Assembly (NCBI GenBank): GCA_017548275.1 | Contig: JAFZAH010000037.1 | Span: forward strand, 42,573 to 106,572 | Direction: 5' to 3' | Source: Prevotella sp. | GTDB lineage: Bacteria > Bacteroidota > Bacteroidia > Bacteroidales > Bacteroidaceae | Length of the DNA stretch: 64,000 nt | Notes under the pieces: generated by a model | Told to the model about the DNA's origin: nothing | Database searches by the model: none | The model's input: only the letters and a program-made list of their open reading frames with translations | Translations under genes and position numbers: made by a program | Shown here: one piece after another, positions 51,607-59,920 of the stretch | How the letters are laid out: each line of letters starts with the position of its first letter | How positions within the stretch are numbered: the first letter of the stretch is position 1

Positions 51607-52809
51607 TTAGCGATTTAGGCGCTTTTTGAGCGTGCAAATGACCGGATAATGGTCAGAGAGTGACACATTTCGGTCAACTTGACAAGTATAGCAACGCCAG
51701 TCTTTCGAGCAGAAAATATGGTCGATACGGAAGTACATCCAGTTGTGGTCGTAAGTGAAACCGGGACCATTTCCGCCTGCCACGAAACAGTCGGTCAAAC
51801 CCTTTCCAATGGTGTGATGGGCATACGACAGGGGATGGTCGTTGAAATCACCGCACACGATGACGCTCTTCACACCGCTGCGACGGATATAGTCGGCCAC
51901 AGCATCAGCCTGAGGGGCGCGCAAGCGGTCGGCACGCTCCACAGCGGCCAGAAACTCCCAACGGGTCTTCCTTTTTTTCTTCTTTTTCTTGCTGCTTTTA
52001 TTTTTCTTTTTGCTGTTGTTCTTTTTATCTTTTTGGTCTTTCTTTACAGCCTTGTCACTCTTTTCCTTTATGTCGTTTGCTACATTTTCCGTACCCTCCT
52101 TTGTCTGCTCTTTTCCCGTTACGATTTCGCCAAAATCCAATTTGTCGTCGGACGAGAGGCCGTATGTCTCCAAATGGTTGTTCACCACCAGCACCGTGTC
52201 GCCATTGATAAGCACCAGCGAGGCGTCGCTCACATTGCCCGCAGAAGGATACTCAATGCGCTCGGTCGAAAGGATGGGCCATTTGCTGTATAGCGCAACG
52301 CCATTGCTCTGGTTCATCGTGCGCGACACGTAGGGATAACGCTTGGCCATGAGTTCATCCACTTTGATGTTGCGCACCTCCGACAACCCCGCCTCTTGCA
52401 GACAGATGATGTCGGCGTCGGCGTCGAGCAGATAATTCACTGTAGGATTGTCGCGACGGGTATGAAACCGCCAACCCTCAAACAAATGGACGTTGAAGGA
52501 GATGACCTTGATGGAACCTTCGGGAGGCTCGGACACCAAATTTAAGGGTATATATGTGCGCACGGGCGCAATACAAAAGACGATGCCCAACAGGGGGATA
52601 AGCAGATAACGGCGGCGCAGAATCAGCCAGACGGGAATAAACACGACATTGGCGGCAAGCACCAAAGGGAACGCCAGCCCCGATGCTGCCCATAAAGCAT
52701 GGTCAACGGGACTGACATATCCGGAATAACCCGTCAGCAACATCAAGACCACCACCAAAATATTCGCGGCAGCCAAGATGCGGCAAAGCCATTTCTTGAT
52801 TATCGTCAT
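51607..52809 (-). CDS. Membrane endonuclease/exonuclease/phosphatase-fold protein
   Basis: 400 aa. Three N-terminal membrane helices (about 12-95), then an EEP domain: ISFNVHLFEGW, DIICLQEAG, VNNHLETYG, VCGDFNDHPLSYAHH, SDHYPVICTLKK, with all catalytic positions present. Between LETYGLSSDDKLDFG and WEFLAAVERADRLR a ~55-residue Lys-rich low-complexity insert (KKNNSKKKNKSSKKKKKKRK) interrupts the fold. Substrate unknown (nucleic acid or phospholipid). Its ATG overlaps the rhomboid stop (ATGA), so the two are coupled. Confidence 0.87.
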   Translation of the reverse strand: MTIIKKWLCRILAAANILVVVLMLLTGYSGYVSPVDHALWAASGLAFPLVLAANVVFIPVWLILRRRYLLIPLLGIVFCIAPVRTYIPLNLVSEPPEGSIKVISFNVHLFEGWRFHTRRDNPTVNYLLDADADIICLQEAGLSEVRNIKVDELMAKRYPYVSRTMNQSNGVALYSKWPILSTERIEYPSAGNVSDASLVLINGDTVLVVNNHLETYGLSSDDKLDFGEIVTGKEQTKEGTENVANDIKEKSDKAVKKDQKDKKNNSKKKNKSSKKKKKKRKTRWEFLAAVERADRLRAPQADAVADYIRRSGVKSVIVCGDFNDHPLSYAHHTIGKGLTDCFVAGGNGPGFTYDHNWMYFRIDHIFCSKDWRCYTCQVDRNVSLSDHYPVICTLKKRLNR

Positions 52810-53744
52810 CGTTTGTTTTTGCTGGCATCAAAGAGGGTCTTCTTCTCCTCTTGTGTCAGGCTGTCATAGCCGCTTTTGCGTATCTTGTCCAAAATCACAT
52901 CTATCTCGTCCTGTTCTCGTTTCTTGCGCGCATTATATTGCTGGTCGGTCTCCCGCCGGGGCTGTTGTGGTTGCTGTTGCGACGAAGTGCGCCCGTTGTC
53001 GGCCGGTCGGTGACTGCGCTGTTCCCATGAGTTGCGCATACGGTCGAAGAACTGCTGTCCACGGTTGCGACCGTAACCGCTGCCCACCTCGGGATGGCGA
53101 CGCCAATAACGGATAAGGATGAAGCCGAAGAGCATACCGCCCAAATGCGCGAAATGCGCCACATTGTCATTACCGCCGGAACCTAAGGCCGAGAACAGTT
53201 CGATGGCCACATAGAACATCACGAACCATTTCGCCTTGATAGGGATAGGCAGGGGGAAGATGAAGATGCGCTCTTCGGGGAAAATCATACCAAACGCCAA
53301 CAAGATGGCATAGATGGCACCCGAGGCGCCCACAGTAGTCCAACCGTTGAGGGCAACAGCCAACTCTTCTTTCATGGAAAAAACATCGGAGAGGCTGAGA
53401 TGATAACCTATGCACAACGAGGTCAACTGTGCAATCTCCTGTATCAGACCAGCACCGACACCACACAAAATGTAATAAAAAAGGAATTTTTTAGGACCCC
53501 AGACATTCTCCACCACACAACCGAACATCCACAGGGCAAACATATTGAAGAAAATATGCTCGATACCGCCATGCATGAACATGTAAGTGAAGAACTGATA
53601 AAGATGGAAATCGGATGCCATGAAAAAGTGCAATCCGAAGATATTGTTCAAATCTATACCCTTGCCTTTCAACACCAGATAAGCGATGAAGGCAATCGCA
53701 TTGATAATGAGCAGGTTTTTGGTGACTGTTGGTATCTTGCGCAT
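52806..53744 (-). CDS. Rhomboid family intramembrane serine protease
   Basis: 312 aa. Six or seven helices; MHGGIEHIFFNMFALWMFG, the active serine in GASGAIYA (Ser141) and the active histidine in AHLGG (His200). The C-terminal ~90 residues are a cytosolic Arg/Gln-rich tail (RGQQFFDRMRNSWEQRSHRP...QQQPQQPRRE). Cleaves membrane-protein substrates within the bilayer; substrate unknown. First gene of a two-gene unit with the EEP-fold protein. Confidence 0.93.
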   Translation of the reverse strand: MRKIPTVTKNLLIINAIAFIAYLVLKGKGIDLNNIFGLHFFMASDFHLYQFFTYMFMHGGIEHIFFNMFALWMFGCVVENVWGPKKFLFYYILCGVGAGLIQEIAQLTSLCIGYHLSLSDVFSMKEELAVALNGWTTVGASGAIYAILLAFGMIFPEERIFIFPLPIPIKAKWFVMFYVAIELFSALGSGGNDNVAHFAHLGGMLFGFILIRYWRRHPEVGSGYGRNRGQQFFDRMRNSWEQRSHRPADNGRTSSQQQPQQPRRETDQQYNARKKREQDEIDVILDKIRKSGYDSLTQEEKKTLFDASKNKR

Positions 53745-53867
53745 AGTCGTTACAATGGTTTAGTCCGTTTATGGGCGCAAAAATACGAAAAATATCTGTT
53801 ATGCGGCACAAAATCAGCCTTATAGACACTTTTTTTCATTATTTTCTTCACTTTTTTTTATTTTTTG

Positions 53868-53898
53868 TTTGATTTATCAAATGATTAACCTATATTTG
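53868..53898 (+). promoter_or_regulatory. Consensus promoter of the HU gene
   Basis: TTTG, 19 nt, TATATTTG, 53 nt before the ATG. Confidence 0.78.
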
Positions 53899-53951
53899 TC
53901 GCAAATTTTGAAACTTATTTCACATTTTTGTTAAATTTATCATAGAAAATT

Positions 53952-54221
53952 ATGAACAAGACACAATTAATCGACAAAATCGCCGCTGGTGCAGGACTCA
54001 CCAAGGTGGATGCAAAAAAGGCTCTTGAGGCTACAGTTAACGCTATCAAAGACGCTCTGAAAGAGGGCGACAAAGTGCAACTCATTGGCTTCGGCACATT
54101 CAGCGTGAACGAGCGTCCCGCTCGCGAGGGCATCAATCCCCGCTCAAAGGAGAAGATCACCATCGCTGCTAAGAAAGTGGCTAAATTTAAGGCCGGCGCA
54201 GAACTGGAGAAGGCTCTCTAA
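53952..54221 (+). CDS. hup: HU family DNA-binding protein
   Basis: 89 aa. MNKTQLIDKIAAGAGLTKVDAKKALEA opening helices, GFGTFSVNERPAREGINPRSKEKI with the DNA-intercalating Pro in the beta arm, and the C-terminal FKAGAELEKAL helix. Histone-like dimer that bends DNA. Single gene with promoter and terminator tightly around it. Confidence 0.97.
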   Translation: MNKTQLIDKIAAGAGLTKVDAKKALEATVNAIKDALKEGDKVQLIGFGTFSVNERPAREGINPRSKEKITIAAKKVAKFKAGAELEKAL

Positions 54222-54244
54222 TTGATTTTGTAAGAAAATTTCAT

Positions 54245-54280
54245 AAAACGGCATCCTTTCGAGGATGCCGTTATTTTATT
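54245..54280 (+). terminator. Terminator of the HU gene
   Basis: AACGGCATCC/GGATGCCGTT stem, TTTCGA loop, then ATTTTATT. Confidence 0.83.
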
Positions 54281-54284
54281 ATTT

Positions 54285-54439
54285 GGAGTGCAGGAGTTTA
54301 GGAGTTTCAGGACTTCAGACATATGCCCGCCTCTTGGGAAAGACCATCAATGAATTATTATCTGAACCCCTAATCAATTCGTTCCGTGAGTTACATAACT
54401 ATTGTCTGAACTCCTGAAACTCCTAAACTCCCGAACTCC
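54285..54439. mobile_element. 155-bp ORF-less element with 41-bp inverted ends
   Basis: Ends 54285-54325 and 54399-54439 are inverted repeats matching at 35 of 41 positions, each made of four GGAGTT(T/C)(C)A words closing in CAGACA. The inner ~25 nt before the right end (GTTCCGTGAGTTACATAAC) match the S23-encoding element at the same place, so this looks like its internally deleted form. Lies just after the kduD stop. Confidence 0.75.
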
Positions 54440-54445
54440 TAAACT

Positions 54446-55237
54446 TCATGGCTGTTTCCCAATATACGCCAGGATGCCGCCATCTACATAGAGGATGTGA
54501 CCGTTGACCGCATCGGAGGCATGTGAGGCGAGGAACACGGCGGGACCGCCCAACTCCTCGGGATTGAGCCAACGGCCGGCAGGGGTCTTGGCACAGATAA
54601 ACGAGTCGAACGGATGACGGCTGCCGTCGGGTTGACGCTCGCGCAGGGGTGCCGTCTGGGGAGTGGCGATATAACCAGGACCTATGGCATTGCACTGGAT
54701 GTTATACCCGCCATACTCCGAGCAGATATTACGCGTGAGCATCTTCAACCCGCCCTTGGCGGCGGCGTAGGCGCTGACGGTCTCGCGGCCCAGTTCGCTC
54801 ATCATCGAACAGATATTGATGATTTTGCCCTCGCGACGCTCCATCATCTCGGGGATGACGGCCTTGGTCATGATAAACGGCCCCACCAGGTCGATGTCTA
54901 TCACCTGCTGAAACTCCTCACGCTTCATCTCGTGCATGGGGATGCGTTTGATGATGCCGGCGTTGTTAACGAGGATGTCGATATGTCCCAGTTGTTGGCG
55001 GATGTCGTCCACCATCTTCTGCACCTCGGTCTCATTGGTCACGTCGCACAAATAACCGTGAGCCTCGATGCCTAAGGAACGATAGTCGGCTAACGCCTTG
55101 TCCATGTGTTCCTGTCCGCGACAGTTAAAAGCAATCTTCGCACCGGCCTTTGCCAGTGCCTCTGCGATGGCGAAGCCGATGCCATAAGCCGCACCCGTCA
55201 CTAACGCCACTTTACCTTCTAATGAAAAGATGTTCAT
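54446..55237 (-). CDS. kduD: SDR oxidoreductase, probable 2-deoxy-D-gluconate 3-dehydrogenase
   Basis: 263 aa. Rossmann loop TGAAYGIGFAIAEAL (about 14-28), NNAGI near 93, and the YAAAK catalytic pair near 158. The classical SDR length and its place downstream of kduI on the same strand support KduD (3-deoxy-D-glycero-2,5-hexodiulosonate reduction in uronate breakdown); a gluconate 5-dehydrogenase (IdnO-like) is the main alternative. A 549-bp inverted-repeat element separates it from kduI. Confidence 0.85.
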   Translation of the reverse strand: MNIFSLEGKVALVTGAAYGIGFAIAEALAKAGAKIAFNCRGQEHMDKALADYRSLGIEAHGYLCDVTNETEVQKMVDDIRQQLGHIDILVNNAGIIKRIPMHEMKREEFQQVIDIDLVGPFIMTKAVIPEMMERREGKIINICSMMSELGRETVSAYAAAKGGLKMLTRNICSEYGGYNIQCNAIGPGYIATPQTAPLRERQPDGSRHPFDSFICAKTPAGRWLNPEELGGPAVFLASHASDAVNGHILYVDGGILAYIGKQP

Positions 55238-55253
55238 GTTCTTTGTTTTTGGG

Positions 55254-55802
55254 GGAGTTCAGGAGTTCAGTAGTTTCAGTAGTTCAGACAATAGCCCCGT
55301 TTTAGTTTAATTAGTCTTGAATACCTGTATTATTTATGATACCTCTGCTGTATGCTGTTAACAACTTGCTTGTTTCTTCCAAAAGTATATATAACGAAGT
55401 ATATTGCGATTCCGTAATAAACAGCAAATCCTTAGAGAGAATGATATAATTACGACATTCCGCCAAACTACCTTCAGAAATATTAAAGAAGCGGAGTTTA
55501 TCTGCTTTACTCAGTTTTTTGTATCCTTCGGCTATATTGGCTTCTAATGATATTGCTGCTCTACGAAATTGGGAAGTCAGCCCAAAACGTTCTTCTTCGG
55601 GAAAGGTCTTGGTCATATTGTAAACCATTATTGTAAACTCATGGGCCTTCTGCCAAGCAATTATTTTTTCAAAAGAAAAAGTTGGTGTCATAAAAGTTGT
55701 CTTAACTCCTAAATCAATACATGTCTTAACTCCTAATCTATTAGTTTCGTGAGTTACATAACTATTGTCTGAACTCCTGAAACTACTGAACTACCGAACT
55801 CC
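55254..55802 (-). mobile_element. 549-bp element with 41-bp inverted ends carrying an S23-like gene
   Basis: Left end 55254-55294 and right end 55762-55802 are inverted repeats matching at 38 of 41 positions, each of four 8-9-nt GGAGTTCA/GTAGTTCA words closing in GACAATAG. One ORF (55311-55691) fills the middle. It starts 17 nt from the kduD ATG and ends 7 nt from the kduI stop. No target duplication and no transposase were found. Confidence 0.78.
55311..55691 (-). CDS. Four-helix-bundle protein (S23/23S-rRNA-intervening-sequence type)
   Basis: 126 aa. SFEKIIAWQKAHEFTIMVYNMTKTFPEEERFGLTSQFRRAAISLEANIAEGYKK is the signature of the S23 family, and the rest (GSLAECRNYIILSKDLLFI...LLEETSKLLTAYSR) completes four helices. 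In Leptospira and others this family is encoded in intervening sequences of 23S rRNA that have inverted-repeat ends; the Avd protein of diversity-generating retroelements has the same fold. Here the gene sits inside inverted repeats between kduI and kduD. Biochemical role unknown; nucleic-acid binding is the usual suggestion. Confidence 0.9.
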   Translation of the reverse strand: MTPTFSFEKIIAWQKAHEFTIMVYNMTKTFPEEERFGLTSQFRRAAISLEANIAEGYKKLSKADKLRFFNISEGSLAECRNYIILSKDLLFITESQYTSLYILLEETSKLLTAYSRGIINNTGIQD

Positions 55803-55809
55803 TATATTT

Positions 55810-56652
55810 CTATCTCAAATCCGTAATCTTTGAAAAATCCTGGTCTCCGTAATCGAGGTTTTCGCCGCCCATACCCCAGATAAAGGTGTAGTTATGGGTA
55901 GCGGCGGCGCTGTGGATGCTCCATTCGGGAGAGAGCACAGCCTGATCGCCACGCATCCAGATGTGGCGCGTCTCATTGACCTCGCCCATGAAATGACAGA
56001 CGGCCTGCTCTTCAGGCACCTCGAAATAGAAATATGCCTCCATGCGACGACTGTGCACGTGGGCGGGCATCGTGTTCCACACCGAACCGGGAGCCAGTTC
56101 CGTCATACCCATCTGTAACTGGCATGTAGGCAACACCTGATTGACCAGCATCTTGTTGATGTCGCGCTCGTTGCTCATCTCCAGACTGCCCATGTGTGCC
56201 ACCACGGCATCCTTCTTCGTCACCTTCTTACAGGGGTATTCTTTATGGGCTGTGGTGCTGTTGAAATAGAACTTGGCGGGATTCTTCGCATCCTTGGTCT
56301 CAAAAACCACATCGCGGTCGCCACGACTGATATAAAGAGCCTCTTTGTAACCGAGCGCGAACACCTCATCGCCGACGCGTACGATACCCTCGCCGCCCAC
56401 ATTGAAGATGCCCACCTCGCGACGTGTTGTGAAGAACGGTGCGCGCAGCGGGTCGATGGCTTCAAGTGTCAATGCCTCTTTCATGGGCATGGCGCCACCC
56501 ACCACCATACGGTCATACATCGAATACACCATGTTCACCTCATCGGCGGCAAACACTTTCTCAATCAGGAAATCACGGCGGATACGGGCCGTGTCATACT
56601 GCTTCGCATCCTCGGGGTGCGCAGCATAACGTACTTCATAATTAGTCTTCAT
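55810..56652 (-). CDS. kduI: 5-dehydro-4-deoxy-D-glucuronate isomerase
   Basis: 280 aa from 56652 (MKTNYEVRYAAHPEDAKQYDTARIR); the frame runs to 56757 but passes the promoter box. Two cupin halves; the zinc site is HVHSRRMEAYFYFE (about 195-210) with a later His. TAHKEYPCKK and GLGDQ-like GDQAVLSPEWSIHSAAATHNYTFIWGMGGEN at the end are family marks. Isomerises the unsaturated-uronate product to DKII in pectin, hyaluronan or heparin breakdown. First gene of the kduI-(S23 element)-kduD unit. Confidence 0.96.
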   Translation of the reverse strand: MKTNYEVRYAAHPEDAKQYDTARIRRDFLIEKVFAADEVNMVYSMYDRMVVGGAMPMKEALTLEAIDPLRAPFFTTRREVGIFNVGGEGIVRVGDEVFALGYKEALYISRGDRDVVFETKDAKNPAKFYFNSTTAHKEYPCKKVTKKDAVVAHMGSLEMSNERDINKMLVNQVLPTCQLQMGMTELAPGSVWNTMPAHVHSRRMEAYFYFEVPEEQAVCHFMGEVNETRHIWMRGDQAVLSPEWSIHSAAATHNYTFIWGMGGENLDYGDQDFSKITDLR

Positions 56653-56698
56653 ACGTGTGTTTTTTCTTTTTGATTTGTTGTTCTGTGATTTGTTTGTG

Positions 56699-56706
56699 CA
56701 AAAGTA
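56699..56706 (-). promoter_or_regulatory. -7 box of kduI (decides the start)
   Basis: TACTTTTG on the minus strand, 47 nt before the start at 56652. Confidence 0.55.
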
Positions 56707-56956
56707 CATAATTTTGGAGAGAATGGACATCTTTTTTACCAAAAAGTCTTTTCGCAAACTTTAGAAATTGTTAAACAGGCCAAACCCTTTGGGCAAAATC
56801 GATATGTTATTAGCAGCAAACACACACTTGCGCCAAACAATATATCCTATGTTCTTATGTACTTATGTCTAAAACACATATCCTTTGTTCTTATGTCGAA
56901 AATACATGTACTTTTGTCCTTATGACGAAAAATTTTCTTTTTCCCTGTAGTTTTTG

Positions 56957-56964
56957 TAACTTTG
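56957..56964 (+). promoter_or_regulatory. -7 box of the ECF sigma gene
   Basis: TAACTTTG followed by C, 40 nt before the ATG. Confidence 0.6.
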
Positions 56965-57003
56965 CTGCGTCTAAAGTGTGAAAATCAATCGGAATAGACA
57001 ACA

Positions 57004-57483
57004 ATGACAACTTTGGAAAAACAGTTTGCGCAAACTATTGCAGAACACAAAAGCACCATCTACACGGTGTGCTACATGTTCTCGAAAGATGCCGACGAGG
57101 TGAACGACCTCTTCCAGGAGGTGCTGGTCAACATCTGGAAAGGATATGACGACTTCGAGCATCGCAGTGACATCAAGACGTGGATCTACCGCATCGCACT
57201 CAACACCTGCATCTCTATCGACAGGAAGAAACGGCGGCACGCCACCACACGGCTGTCCATGGACATCAACCTCTTTGAAGACCGCGACGAAGACACGCGA
57301 CAAGTGGACATGCTCCACAAGCGCATCTCACGTCTGCAACCTTTCGACAGGGCTATCGTCCTGCTGTGGCTCGAAAACCTCTCGTACGATGAAATCGGAC
57401 AAATAGTCGGTATCTCTACCAAAAACGTCAGCGTGCGTCTGTTCCGTATCAGAGAACAACTCAAACAAATGTCAAACGATTAA
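57004..57483 (+). CDS. ECF-type RNA polymerase sigma factor
   Basis: 159 aa. Region 2 (TVCYMFSKDADEVNDLFQEVLVNIWKGYDDFE...WIYRIALNTCISIDRKK) and region 4 HTH (LSYDEIGQIVGISTKNVSVRLFRIREQLK). The typical ECF length. Followed after 12 nt by a membrane protein that probably controls it. Confidence 0.95.
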   Translation: MTTLEKQFAQTIAEHKSTIYTVCYMFSKDADEVNDLFQEVLVNIWKGYDDFEHRSDIKTWIYRIALNTCISIDRKKRRHATTRLSMDINLFEDRDEDTRQVDMLHKRISRLQPFDRAIVLLWLENLSYDEIGQIVGISTKNVSVRLFRIREQLKQMSND

Positions 57484-57495
57484 ACTTCACACATT

Positions 57496-58095
57496 ATGAA
57501 TAACAACGATTTTGAACTGGAGAATATGCGCGAGCAAATGGCCGCGCTAAAAAAGAAACTGGATAAGCAGGAGATTGTCAACGACCACATTATCCGCCAG
57601 TCGATGACGAAAGCGGCCGGCAGCATCAACCGCACATACTTCTGGGTAATCATTCTCGGCATACTTATGATTCCCTATGGCTATTGGGTCTTCGTTATGT
57701 TAGCGGGCTTCTCCATCGCCTTCTGGATTGGTACAAGCATCTTTATGCTGGTATGTGCAGGTGCCACCTATTACAACAAGAGGAATCTCAATGACGCGAA
57801 CCTGATGTCTAACAACCTCGTAGAGACACGTCGCCGCATTGCACGCGCCAAGAAGTTCGACAACGACTGGCTTCTCTTCGGCATCCCCGCCCTCCTGGTC
57901 TGGCTGGCCTGGTTCTTCTACGAGATTTACAAACTCAACCACGATTTGTTCTACCAACCCATGTTCTGGGGCGGCTGTGTCGGAGGTGTCATCGGTGCTG
58001 TCATCGGGCTCTCCATCCATTTCAAAAACCAACGTCAGTACAAGGAAATCATCGACCAGATAGACGACATGACGGAAAACGAACTGACAGAATAA
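57496..58095 (+). CDS. Four-helix membrane protein partnered with the sigma factor
   Basis: 199 aa. N-terminal coiled coil (ELENMREQMAALKKKLDKQ), then two pairs of membrane helices (about 54-95 and 128-175), and an acidic C-terminus. No zinc-binding anti-sigma motif or FecR domain, but the position right after an ECF sigma gene is where Bacteroidetes encode membrane regulators. Anti-sigma function is an inference. Confidence 0.75.
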   Translation: MNNNDFELENMREQMAALKKKLDKQEIVNDHIIRQSMTKAAGSINRTYFWVIILGILMIPYGYWVFVMLAGFSIAFWIGTSIFMLVCAGATYYNKRNLNDANLMSNNLVETRRRIARAKKFDNDWLLFGIPALLVWLAWFFYEIYKLNHDLFYQPMFWGGCVGGVIGAVIGLSIHFKNQRQYKEIIDQIDDMTENELTE

Positions 58096-58170
58096 TGGCA
58101 CCCAAAAACCGAGTTTTATCTATTTTTTTGCATCGCTTTGCACCACTAATCCCCTATATTATCACAAAAG

Positions 58171-58206
58171 ATTCCTCCATATCGTGCTGATATGGAGGAT
58201 TTTTTG
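58171..58206 (+). terminator. Terminator of the sigma operon
   Basis: TCCTCCATAT/ATATGGAGGA stem, then T6. A TAACTTTA box for the next gene begins at 58207. Confidence 0.8.
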
Positions 58207-58222
58207 TAACTTTACAACCGAA

Positions 58223-59473
58223 ATGAAAAATAATAATACTTATCTCGAATCGAAACCGCGTTACGAGATTCTCGACGGGTTGCGCGGTGTGGCTGCCATA
58301 CTCGTTGTAGCCTACCACCTGTTTGAAACTTACTTTCACGGAGGTCCCGGCCAGCCGATAAACCACGGTTATCTGGCTGTTGATTTCTTTTTCGTGCTTT
58401 CGGGTTTTGTCATCGGCTATGCCTACGACGACCGCTGGGACAAAATGTCAACGTGGAGTTTCTTTAAGCGCCGTCTCATCCGTCTGCACCCGATGGTTAT
58501 CTTCGGCACGCTGTTTGGAGCATTGATATTCTATTTCGGCAGTTGTGACGAGTTCCCGCTAATTAACGACACGCCATGGTGGATGGTGCTGCTGGTGATG
58601 TTTTGGTGTTTCACGATGATTCCCCTGCCTAATACGATGGACATCCGAGGCTGGGCTGAGACCAATCCGCTGAACGGCCCTGCTTGGTCGCTGCAATGGG
58701 AGTATATCGCCAACATTCTCTATGCTCTCGTTATTCGCAGGTTTTCGAAGGTGGCATTGAGTGTTTGTGTAGTCGTTTTCGCCGTGCTGACCATTATACT
58801 CTGCTTGAACATCGATGTGACCGGATTCCTTGAAGAGCGCAACTGGGCATCATATACCGTTGTGGGCGGTTGGAGCACCACCCCCGACCAGTTACAGGTG
58901 GGACTCACCCGTCTGCTCTATCCCTTCTTCTGCGGACTGCTTATCTCGCGAATGGGTAAACTCATTAAGATGAAGGCAGGCTTTTGGTGGTGTTCGCTGA
59001 TGATCATTGTGCTGTTCTGCATGCCATGGATGGGACTTGGCACCGAAGGCGACAGCCGCTGGACAAACGGACTCTACGAAGCCATTTGTATCCTCGTCTT
59101 CTTCCCGCTGATTGTAGTGATAGGCGCTGGCAGCAGCGTCATAGGTTCGAAGTCATCGGCCATCAACAAATTCCTCGGCGAGATTAGTTATCCCATCTAT
59201 ATCACCCACTATCCGCTCATTTACATGCAGATGTCATGGGCTGACAGCCATAAAGAAGCCCCACTCGGCACCCACATCTTCGTATCCGTCTGCATCTTCA
59301 TGCTTGCCATCCTTCTGGCTTACGGAGCCTACAAACTCTATGACCTGCCTGTTCGTGAGTGGCTGAAACATAAACTCTTCAAGCCGGCGATTAAGCGAGA
59401 GGAGAGTGATGCGCGCATCAGTTCTTCAGAGCGTGAGCAGGCTCGACCAGAAGTCAAACCTTCCGCAAAATGA
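58223..59473 (+). CDS. Acyltransferase family 3 membrane protein
   Basis: 416 aa from 58223; the longer frame begins inside the terminator. DGLRGVAAILVVAYHLFE is the hallmark N-terminal helix with the catalytic-type His, and FFFVLSGFVIGY, PAWSLQWEY and FLGEISYPIYITHYPLI are the other Acyl_transf_3 blocks, over about ten membrane helices. O-acetylates cell-surface sugars or other periplasmic targets; substrate unknown. Stop overlaps the next start (ATGA). Confidence 0.92.
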   Translation: MKNNNTYLESKPRYEILDGLRGVAAILVVAYHLFETYFHGGPGQPINHGYLAVDFFFVLSGFVIGYAYDDRWDKMSTWSFFKRRLIRLHPMVIFGTLFGALIFYFGSCDEFPLINDTPWWMVLLVMFWCFTMIPLPNTMDIRGWAETNPLNGPAWSLQWEYIANILYALVIRRFSKVALSVCVVVFAVLTIILCLNIDVTGFLEERNWASYTVVGGWSTTPDQLQVGLTRLLYPFFCGLLISRMGKLIKMKAGFWWCSLMIIVLFCMPWMGLGTEGDSRWTNGLYEAICILVFFPLIVVIGAGSSVIGSKSSAINKFLGEISYPIYITHYPLIYMQMSWADSHKEAPLGTHIFVSVCIFMLAILLAYGAYKLYDLPVREWLKHKLFKPAIKREESDARISSSEREQARPEVKPSAK

Positions 59474-59856
59474 GAATAGACCACATAGCACTATATTGCA
59501 TGGATTTGGAAGGGATGAAGGAGTTCTTCATCCGCTATTTCCATGGCGTATCGAATGAAATGTATCACAATCCCAAGACCGGGCTGAAAACATATATCCT
59601 GAGTTTTGTGGATTCTGGTGCAAGGCTGGAACTGATGACAAGGCCAGAAGTAGTGGATGAGAAAGCGAACATCTATCGTCAGGGCTTCATTCACTTGTCC
59701 TTTGCCGTCGGATCTAAAGAAAAGGTTGACTGCCTTACAAAACTTCTGAATGAAGATGGCTATCAAGTGTTAAGCGGTCCACGCATCACTGGCGACGGCT
59801 ATTACGAAAGTTGCATCCTCGGCCCCGAGGGGATTCTGATAGAGTTGACGGTATAA
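59470..59856 (+). CDS. Glyoxalase/VOC superfamily protein
   Basis: 128 aa. MRIDHIALYCMDLEGMKEFFIRYF opens the first beta-alpha-beta-beta-beta unit; FIHLSFAVGSKEKVDCLTKLL opens the second, and GPEGILIELTV ends it. Candidate metal ligands are His5, Glu55 (ARLELM), His in HLSF, Glu in IELTV. Coupled to the acyltransferase by a 4-nt overlap. Lyase, dioxygenase or resistance role cannot be separated. Confidence 0.9.
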   Translation: MRIDHIALYCMDLEGMKEFFIRYFHGVSNEMYHNPKTGLKTYILSFVDSGARLELMTRPEVVDEKANIYRQGFIHLSFAVGSKEKVDCLTKLLNEDGYQVLSGPRITGDGYYESCILGPEGILIELTV

Positions 59857-59884
59857 CATATCTATGCGTTATGGGATTTTTTTA

Positions 59885-59892
59885 TAACTTTG
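59885..59892 (+). promoter_or_regulatory. -7 box before the DUF1593 gene
   Basis: TAACTTTG followed by C, 28 nt before the ATG at 59921. Confidence 0.55.
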
Positions 59893-59920
59893 CGGCAACA
59901 AACTACAAAGACATGGATTG

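Larger units (their letters stand above)
56653..57003. other. Divergent region with TTCTTATGT words
   Basis: Holds the kduI box, then at 56.83-56.93 kb a direct series of CTTATGTC..AAAACACATATCC/AAAATACATGTAC words (period ~10, larger unit ~40 nt), then the sigma-factor -7 box. No gene. Confidence 0.5.

Noticed and set aside
55311-55691. Diversity-generating retroelement, because Avd shares this fold
   Set aside because: There is no reverse transcriptase and no template/variable repeat pair nearby.
55254-55802. Insertion sequence with a transposase
   Set aside because: The only ORF is an S23-type four-helix-bundle protein; no transposase or target duplication is visible. Kept as an IVS-like element instead.
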